From: Chloroflexota bacterium
GTDB taxonomy: Bacteria > Chloroflexota > Anaerolineae > Anaerolineales > Villigracilaceae
NCBI GenBank assembly: GCA_016219545.1
Contig: JACRMH010000004.1
Span: 1-34,948, forward strand
Direction: 5' to 3'
Length of the DNA stretch: 34,948 bases
The position numbers and the translations under genes are program-made. Below are positions 29,861 to 34,948 of the stretch, piece by piece (the first letter of the stretch is position 1; every line of letters begins with the position of its first letter). The notes under the pieces were generated by a model. The model was not told the DNA's origin, did no database searches, and saw only the letters and a list, made by a program, of their open reading frames with translations.

Positions 29861-30643
29861 TTACTCATCCCTGCTTTTCAACTGCTCCAGCATTTTTTCA
29901 TAGATCCCCGGTGCGGCGGCCAGGATGGATTGCGGCGCGGAGATGTAATCAGGCTGGCCGTCTGTGGCGGTGACACGCGCACCGGCTTCCTCGGCGATCA
30001 GTCCGGCGGCGGCAATGTCCCAGGGCTTTAGAGTCAGCTCCCAGAAAGCGTCGAAGCGGCCTGCGGCGACGTAGCAGCCGTCGAGTGCGGCAGAACCCAA
30101 CCGGCGCACACCCTGGGTCATCTTGGCGAGTTTTTCAAAATTCCTGAAATTGTCTTTCTTTGTATTCCATGTGTCATACGGAAAACCGGTCACCAGCAAA
30201 CTCTTTTGCAATTCAGTCGTGCCGGATGCATGAATGGCTTTGCCGTTTAGGCTTGCGCCCTTGCCGCGTTCGGCGGAAAACATTTCATCGCGGAGCGGAT
30301 CATAGACTGCGCCAAGTTTTACGATTCCGCCCACAGCATAAGCAATGGACACGCAGAAGGCGGGAATATGATGTGCGTAATTGACCGTGCCGTCGAGAGG
30401 GTCAATGTACCAGATGCCTTCGTTCGCGCCTTTGGTCTCGCCGCTTTCTTCAGCGACGATGTGACTGTCGGGGAAGCGAGCTTGAATTTCGCCGATCAAA
30501 AATGCTTCAGAGGCATGATCGGTTTCGGTAACAAGATCGATCACCCCTTTGTAATGAACCGTGTGCTCCTTGCTATAGCCATCGCGCAGGATCGCGCCTG
30601 CCCCGCGTGCGAGTCGTTCAAGGTCGGAAAGAGTCGGCTTCAT
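29861..30643 (-). CDS. Inositol-monophosphatase-family phosphatase
   Basis: 260 residues from ATG 30643 (MKPTLSDLERLARGAG), the usual IMPase N-terminus; ATG 30655 (MDDL), overlapping the arginase stop, is an alternative. Metal-site motifs are present: the Glu pair in EESGE (about residue 66), WYIDPLDGTVNY (about 78-90) and WDIAAAGLIAEEAG (about 210). The family removes phosphate from inositol monophosphate, fructose-1,6-bisphosphate, histidinol phosphate or related substrates in a magnesium-dependent reaction; the sequence does not choose among them. It follows arginase on the same strand with a gap of at most a few bases, so the two are co-transcribed. Confidence 0.9.
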   Translation of the reverse strand: MKPTLSDLERLARGAGAILRDGYSKEHTVHYKGVIDLVTETDHASEAFLIGEIQARFPDSHIVAEESGETKGANEGIWYIDPLDGTVNYAHHIPAFCVSIAYAVGGIVKLGAVYDPLRDEMFSAERGKGASLNGKAIHASGTTELQKSLLVTGFPYDTWNTKKDNFRNFEKLAKMTQGVRRLGSAALDGCYVAAGRFDAFWELTLKPWDIAAAGLIAEEAGARVTATDGQPDYISAPQSILAAAPGIYEKMLEQLKSRDE

Positions 30644-30647
30644 GAGA

Positions 30648-31547
30648 TCATCCATTCCAAATGCGGCGGCCAAGCGCGGAGAGGGCAAACTCCACAGCAA
30701 GGATGGCTGTCCGGTTTTGCACATCGAGGATCGAGTTGACTTCGACCAGGTCCATGCCGACCAGTTTGCCGGTTTCGGCGATCAATTCACAGGCGAGATG
30801 GGTCTCGCGCTGTGAGAGTCCTGCCGGGACGGGAGTTCCAACGCCGGGCGCGTGTTCGGGGTCAAGCGCATCCATGTCGAGGGAGAGATAAATGCCATCC
30901 ACATCACGGCTGACCCGTTCGATGGCTTTTTCAACCACTGAGACCATGCCGTAGCGGTCTACTTGTTCCATGCCCATCACCATCGCGCCGGCGCGGCTTA
31001 GGTTTGCTTTTTCCCCCGAGTCAAGATCGCGAGCACCGATGATGGCTATTTTTGATGGGTCGATCACGGGAATGGACTCGTCCCATAATTGCACAAGGCT
31101 TTTATCCCCAAGACCCGCAAGGATGGCCAATGACATGCCGTGAATGTTGCCGGACGGCGTGGTCTCGGCAGTATTGAAATCTGCATGGGCGTCTATCCAG
31201 ATCACACCGATCTTTTTGTTGCGGGCCGCCCCGCGCACAGAGCCAATGGACAGGCTGTGGTCCCCGCCCAGCACCAGGGGAAAATTGTTCGCCTGCATGG
31301 ATGTCGCCACCGCGCCCGCCACACGGCGTGACATGGGAATGATGCAGTCAACATATTTCAAATTTGGGTTCGTGATCTTGCACATTTCGGCAATGGGCAC
31401 TTCCACATTGCCTTCATCGTGCACGTCATAGCCAAGTTCTTCCAGCTTTTTTTGCAGGTGTGAATAGCGGATAGCACTGGGACCCATGTCCACGCCGCGG
31501 CGGTCTGCGCCGAGGTCTATGGGAACACCGATAATGTCTATTTGCAT
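30648..31547 (-). CDS. rocF: Arginase
   Basis: 299 residues, the normal length. Arginase hydrolyses arginine to ornithine and urea with a binuclear manganese site. Metal ligands are in GGDHS (about 93-97), DAHADFN (about 117-123) and SLDMDALDP (about 220-228); the substrate loop has SGNIHGMSLAIL and the C-terminal part has GMDLVEVNSILD. It begins MQIDIIGVPIDLGADRRGVDMGP, typical of RocF rather than agmatinase. GAGAGG at 31558-31553 precedes ATG 31547. No urease or ornithine genes are adjacent. Confidence 0.95.
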   Translation of the reverse strand: MQIDIIGVPIDLGADRRGVDMGPSAIRYSHLQKKLEELGYDVHDEGNVEVPIAEMCKITNPNLKYVDCIIPMSRRVAGAVATSMQANNFPLVLGGDHSLSIGSVRGAARNKKIGVIWIDAHADFNTAETTPSGNIHGMSLAILAGLGDKSLVQLWDESIPVIDPSKIAIIGARDLDSGEKANLSRAGAMVMGMEQVDRYGMVSVVEKAIERVSRDVDGIYLSLDMDALDPEHAPGVGTPVPAGLSQRETHLACELIAETGKLVGMDLVEVNSILDVQNRTAILAVEFALSALGRRIWNG

Positions 31548-31620
31548 GATAGCCTCTCAATTTGATGTTTATTGGTTCTCCCGTTTCTGGCGGGATAATT
31601 GATTATCATTGATTTTTTTT

Positions 31621-31724
31621 AGCCGCTGACACTTGCGCCGCACTGCGTTTGGTGCAGTGCGGGTGTTGCGCGGATTTTCGCTGATTTTTAAATCAATCCG
31701 TGTCAATTCGTGAAATTCGCGGCT
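31621..31724. repeat. Degenerate inverted repeat (AGCCGC...GCGGCT)
   Basis: AGCCGC (31621-31626) and GCGGCT (31719-31724) bound an A/T- and CGGATT-rich element. Inside it CCGCACTGC (31638-31646) pairs with GCAGTGCGG (31654-31662), and the words GCGGATTTTCGCTGATTT and AAATCAATCCGTG also face each other. This is another class of dispersed repeat, in the gap between arginase and the diguanylate cyclase gene. Confidence 0.65.
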
Positions 31725-31763
31725 GAGGTTTTTGGTTTTCCCGTTAAAAACGGTAGTGCCTGT

Positions 31764-33365
31764 TTATTTTTGATAAAGGGTAACAAGGTTTCGCCCGTTA
31801 TTTTTAGATTGATACAAAGCCTGGTCTGCCGCTTGCAAAACAGATTCTCCATCCATTCCATGGAGTGGAAAACTGGCTACGCCTGCCGAGAATGTGGCTT
31901 TTAGTTTCAACCCTTCATATTCGAAGACGGTAGATTCAAAAGTATGTCTCCAATTTTCAGCACGTTCATAGGCAGATTGGAGCGTGGTGCCCGACATGAG
32001 AATGACAAATTCCTCGCCGCCGTACCTGCAAACGATATCCTCATTGCGGGTGTTTTCAACGAGGAATTTTGCGATGGATTGCAGTACCACGTCACCGCAC
32101 TTATGTCCGTGGGTATCGTTGAAATTCTTAAAATAATCTATATCCATGATGACGATGGAAACGGGCTTCTCCTCCCTTTTGGCCCAGGAGATTTCCTTAT
32201 CCAGTGATTCTGCAAAAAAACGCCGATTGTAAACGTTTGTGAGCGGGTCGCGGATGGCCTGTTCCTGTAATAAGGCTCGCAGCGATTCGTTCTCTGTCAG
32301 TTGGATCCGGAGCTCATTTGCCAGATGCTTATGCTCGGTAATATCATGCGCCACGATCACCCGCCCAAGCAAATTTTTAAGGTGATCGTACAGGGGAGAT
32401 ACAATGAGTTCCAGTGTGATCTGCGGATCGCCGGGGATGATTATTTCCTCACGTGTTTGATCTACAAATTGATATTTTTTGACCAGTTCAGGCCAGGCTT
32501 GAAACACATCTGCTGAATTCCTGCCGATGATCTCCTCGGCGGTTTTTCCCAGCCATTTTTGGGCAACCACGTTTGCATCCAGAACGCGGTTATGAGCATC
32601 CACAACGAATACCATTTCAGGGATATGCTCCATAATGATATGGCGGGCGATGGGTATCAGATCAAAAATACGCAGCCCAACCACGCTAAATGCGATCAGT
32701 GCGGCGCTGAGTGTGAATGAAATGGGTGTAAGGTCAATGCGGATGGAAAAGGCGGGAAACAAACTGGGCGCTGCCTGATAGATAATGTTGAACACGACCG
32801 GTATCAAGACTGCACCGATCAAGGTGAACATTTGTCTGCGATATATGTTGCGGTATTGAAGCCCGCGCCAAATTAATAATCCCATGCTGATCAGTTCAAG
32901 CAGGTAGGGATAAAATAAAATAAACTTGTACCACGAGCCGCGTTCGATCACCAAAGGTCCGCCGGTGGCTGAAACAGGGTGTATGGAAGCGTAATAGTAA
33001 TGGAACCAGCTATCCGAAAATAAAATGATTATGGATATGAGCGGAAGGATGAAGAAAAAAGCGCCTGTAAATTTATTCAGCCATTTGTCCAGGCGCGTAT
33101 ATTGAAGTGTAAAGAAAAACCATAATACCGGCACGGTCAAAATGCCGATATTTTCAAATTTCAACCAGAAGCGTTTTAGCTCCAGCGACGGAACGACTGT
33201 GATCATGGCATATCCCAAGCTCCATACAGCGAGCATGGACAGCATGAGTACGAGGGAAGTTAATCCCGGCGCAGAGGGTCTCCGTATTAATAAAGCCGCA
33301 ATGACCAGGGCGGTCACTGCGTTTATAAACAATATGGAGGCAAATATGATCCACTGAATGTCCAA
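31764..33365 (-). CDS. 7TM-PAS-GGDEF diguanylate cyclase
   Basis: 533 residues starting at TTG 33365; AGGTGA at 33377-33372 six bases upstream supports this rare start. About 225 N-terminal residues form seven membrane helices of the histidine-kinase N-terminal 7TM type (INAVTALVIAALLI, WLKFENIGILTVPVLWFFFT). A PAS domain follows at about 240-345 (MVFVVDAHNRVLDANVVAQK), then a short coiled linker (LANELRIQLTENESLRALLQ) and a GGDEF domain to the end: DPLTNVYNRRFF, DIDYFKNFNDTHGH and RYGGEEF, the intact catalytic form. It makes c-di-GMP in response to an external or membrane signal. It could oppose the HD-GYP protein encoded at 17832-19307. It lies 41 bases downstream of hutI on the same strand. 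Confidence 0.93.
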   Translation of the reverse strand: MDIQWIIFASILFINAVTALVIAALLIRRPSAPGLTSLVLMLSMLAVWSLGYAMITVVPSLELKRFWLKFENIGILTVPVLWFFFTLQYTRLDKWLNKFTGAFFFILPLISIIILFSDSWFHYYYASIHPVSATGGPLVIERGSWYKFILFYPYLLELISMGLLIWRGLQYRNIYRRQMFTLIGAVLIPVVFNIIYQAAPSLFPAFSIRIDLTPISFTLSAALIAFSVVGLRIFDLIPIARHIIMEHIPEMVFVVDAHNRVLDANVVAQKWLGKTAEEIIGRNSADVFQAWPELVKKYQFVDQTREEIIIPGDPQITLELIVSPLYDHLKNLLGRVIVAHDITEHKHLANELRIQLTENESLRALLQEQAIRDPLTNVYNRRFFAESLDKEISWAKREEKPVSIVIMDIDYFKNFNDTHGHKCGDVVLQSIAKFLVENTRNEDIVCRYGGEEFVILMSGTTLQSAYERAENWRHTFESTVFEYEGLKLKATFSAGVASFPLHGMDGESVLQAADQALYQSKNNGRNLVTLYQK

Positions 33366-33406
33366 AAAAAGTCACCTGTATTTAAGATTGAACAGCCGGC
33401 AGCCAA

Positions 33407-34681
33407 CTATGCCGTTCTATAGTATCCCACATCCACCGAATACACACGCCCGCGCTTGATGACTTGCTTCACCAGATTTGTTCCATAGCGATATCCAACC
33501 TGACGATAATCCGGCACAGATAGGATAAGCATGTCTGCTTGTTTTCCCACTTCGATGGAACCGATCGAATCTGACCTGCGGATTGCGTGGGCGGAATTGA
33601 TAGTGGATGCCGCGATGGCTTGTGCGGGCGTCAACTTCATGGCGCGGCAGGCTAATGCGATGACAAATTGCATTGATTCATTCCATGTGGTACCGGGGTT
33701 GCAATCTGTGGCGAGGGCAAACAACGCATCCGCTTCGATCAATTTTCTGGCGGGCGTGTAATCTTTTTCAGCAAGTCCGAATGGAGTGCAGGGAAGCGAC
33801 ACTGCAACCGTATCTGATTTTGCGAGCGCTTGAATATCAGCATCGGATGTCCGCACCAAATGGTCCGCGGACGCCGCGCCTAATTCTGCCGCGAGAGACG
33901 CACCGCCGAGATTGTCAAATTCGTCCGCGTGGATCTTGAGCGGGAATCCCAGCGACCCAGCCCTGGTCAGGATCTGACGCGACTGTTCAAGGTTGAACGC
34001 TCCCGTTTCGCAGAAGACATCCACAAAGGGCATGGACGAGTGCGGCGCGTGAGTCTCCCACCATTCTTTTAACATCGGCAGCATGATGTTCGCAACTTCA
34101 TCCGTGTAGCCTTGCGGGTTGCCTTTGAATTCGGGCGCGATGGCATGTGCGCCGAGGAAGGTAATGGCAAGGTCGAGCGGACTTTCATCATCCAATGCGA
34201 GCAAGGCTTTGAGCAATCGCAGTTCAGTGGATGTCTGCAATCCATATCCGGTCTTTGCTTCGGCTGTGGTTGTGCCATGCGCGAACATTTTCAAAATACG
34301 CGGGCGAGTCTGAGCGATGAGCATTTCCATGCTGGCAGTGCGTGTGGCTTTGACGGTTGAAATGATCCCGCCGCCCGCCGCGAGAATATCAAGATATGCC
34401 ATGCCGCCCATCTTCATTTCGAATTCGTTGGCGCGGTCGCCTGCCCAAATGAGATGCGTATGCGGGTCTACAAAACCGGGCATGAGAACGCATTTGCCCG
34501 CATCGAGTGTCGGTTCATCGCGGTAGGCATTTTTGAGTTCATCAGTTGTTCCCACTGCAATGATCTTCTCATCACGGACAACGACTGCGCCGTTTTCGAT
34601 GATGCCAAGCGTGCCGAGGGCATGTCCACGCTGCGGACCGCCTGCGAGAGTAAGAAGTTGGGAAGCGGAATGAATGAGCAT
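33407..34681 (-). CDS. hutI: Imidazolonepropionase
   Basis: 424 residues. HutI opens the ring of imidazolonepropionate, the third step of histidine degradation, giving N-formimidoyl-glutamate. Amidohydrolase motifs: PGFVDPHTHLIWAGDRANEF (metal His pair, about residues 68-87), TTTAEAKTGYGL, KIHADEFDN (metal His) and ATDCNPGT near 325. The HTHL.WAGDR.NEF block is specific to HutI. GGTGA at 34692-34688 precedes ATG 34681. The other hut genes are not in the window. Confidence 0.95.
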   Translation of the reverse strand: MLIHSASQLLTLAGGPQRGHALGTLGIIENGAVVVRDEKIIAVGTTDELKNAYRDEPTLDAGKCVLMPGFVDPHTHLIWAGDRANEFEMKMGGMAYLDILAAGGGIISTVKATRTASMEMLIAQTRPRILKMFAHGTTTAEAKTGYGLQTSTELRLLKALLALDDESPLDLAITFLGAHAIAPEFKGNPQGYTDEVANIMLPMLKEWWETHAPHSSMPFVDVFCETGAFNLEQSRQILTRAGSLGFPLKIHADEFDNLGGASLAAELGAASADHLVRTSDADIQALAKSDTVAVSLPCTPFGLAEKDYTPARKLIEADALFALATDCNPGTTWNESMQFVIALACRAMKLTPAQAIAASTINSAHAIRRSDSIGSIEVGKQADMLILSVPDYRQVGYRYGTNLVKQVIKRGRVYSVDVGYYRTA

Positions 34682-34843
34682 TTTTTATCACCATTGATCT
34701 ACGCTGTTTTCAGATTGCCTGCAATTTAACCACAGAATACCCCTTATGACGGGAAGATCACCCATGTTATTTTTCTGGTGAAGCAACTTCTATTAAAAGG
34801 GCATTTGAGCTGATCTTCGGACATAAAATCGGACAAAAAGGAA

Positions 34844-34900
34844 GAAACCTTCTATACTGGTATATACGGGCTTAGGGTCCCAAACCAGAAAGAAGGTTTC
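34844..34900. repeat. Inverted repeat at the start of a presumed insertion sequence
   Basis: GAAACCTTCT (34844-34853) and AGAAGGTTTC (34891-34900) pair perfectly and lie immediately before the partial transposase-like frame. It would form a hairpin hiding that gene's ribosome site (GAAGG), as in many insertion sequences that limit transposase translation. The outer end of the element is not identified. Confidence 0.55.
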
Positions 34901-34901
34901 C

Positions 34902-34948
34902 GTGAACAAGTTTACCCATCTTTTGCAGTTTGTGCAGCACCTGTTTGA
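34902..34948 (+). CDS. Probable transposase N-terminus (runs off the window)
   Basis: Only 15 complete codons are visible from GTG 34902: MNKFTHLLQFVQHLF. The wording resembles the start of an IS4-like transposase known from Anaerolineae-type genomes, recalled from memory. AAGG at 34893-34896 is the ribosome site, six bases upstream. The call rests on this short stretch and on the hairpin ahead of it. Confidence 0.4.
   Translation, partial: MNKFTHLLQFVQHLF

Overview
The window looks like a chromosomal segment of a member of the Chloroflexota, most likely class Anaerolineae. The main pointers are family level: a 1857-aa DUF2298 (Chlor_Arch_YYY) membrane glycosyltransferase-like protein, a DUF5317 membrane protein, a large MalT/LuxR-type ATPase with a C-terminal BTAD domain, an NHLP-clan (Os1348-like) small protein, a DDN-type deazaflavin reductase homologue, and a very high density of palindromic intergenic elements. 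No rRNA, CRISPR array or prophage was seen. UGA ends normal genes here (for example at 7994 and at the arginase stop), so the single in-frame UGA at 398-400 is a special case.

Layout. 1-3060: fmdB-like zinc-ribbon gene (partial, minus), then on plus a SelW-like selenoprotein gene whose N-terminus is hidden behind an in-frame TGA, trpS, dtd, a DDN-family reductase and a cold-shock gene with a strong terminator. 3061-6671 (minus): an operon of an alpha/beta hydrolase, a large lipoprotein TAP-like hydrolase and a divergent dihydroorotate-dehydrogenase-like flavoprotein. 6672-8060: AT-rich, probably acquired HNH endonuclease plus a 120-aa partner. 8060-13185 (minus): dnaE followed by an MNT/HEPN pair and a DUF5655 gene. 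dnaE carries four palindromic repeats inside its coding sequence, and another palindromic element fills its leader.

13418-19307 (plus): a possible regulatory cassette of MalT-like ATPase/BTAD regulator, a 47-aa membrane peptide, DUF5317 protein, NHLP-clan small protein and a PAS-GAF-HD-GYP c-di-GMP phosphodiesterase. 19408-21573 (minus): recQ. 21574-23650: a gap with decayed gene ends, an unknown 230-aa helical protein, an unusual 127-aa stomatin-stub/NfeD fusion, a small membrane protein and a 125-bp MITE with perfect 13-bp ends. 23774-29347: the DUF2298 protein. 29584-29803: tRNA-Gly(TCC) and tRNA-Ile2(CAT) separated by a palindromic repeat. 29861-34681 (minus): imidazolonepropionase (hutI), a 7TM-PAS-GGDEF diguanylate cyclase, arginase and an inositol-monophosphatase-family phosphatase. 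The window ends in what looks like the first codons of a transposase.

Most interesting: (1) the SelW selenoprotein with a good bacterial SECIS hairpin; (2) the regulator/peptide/DUF5317/NHLP/HD-GYP cassette; (3) palindromic repeats that have become coding sequence in dnaE, including a perfect 42-bp palindrome of exactly 14 codons. All family assignments are from reading the sequence and from memory of the families; no database search was run.
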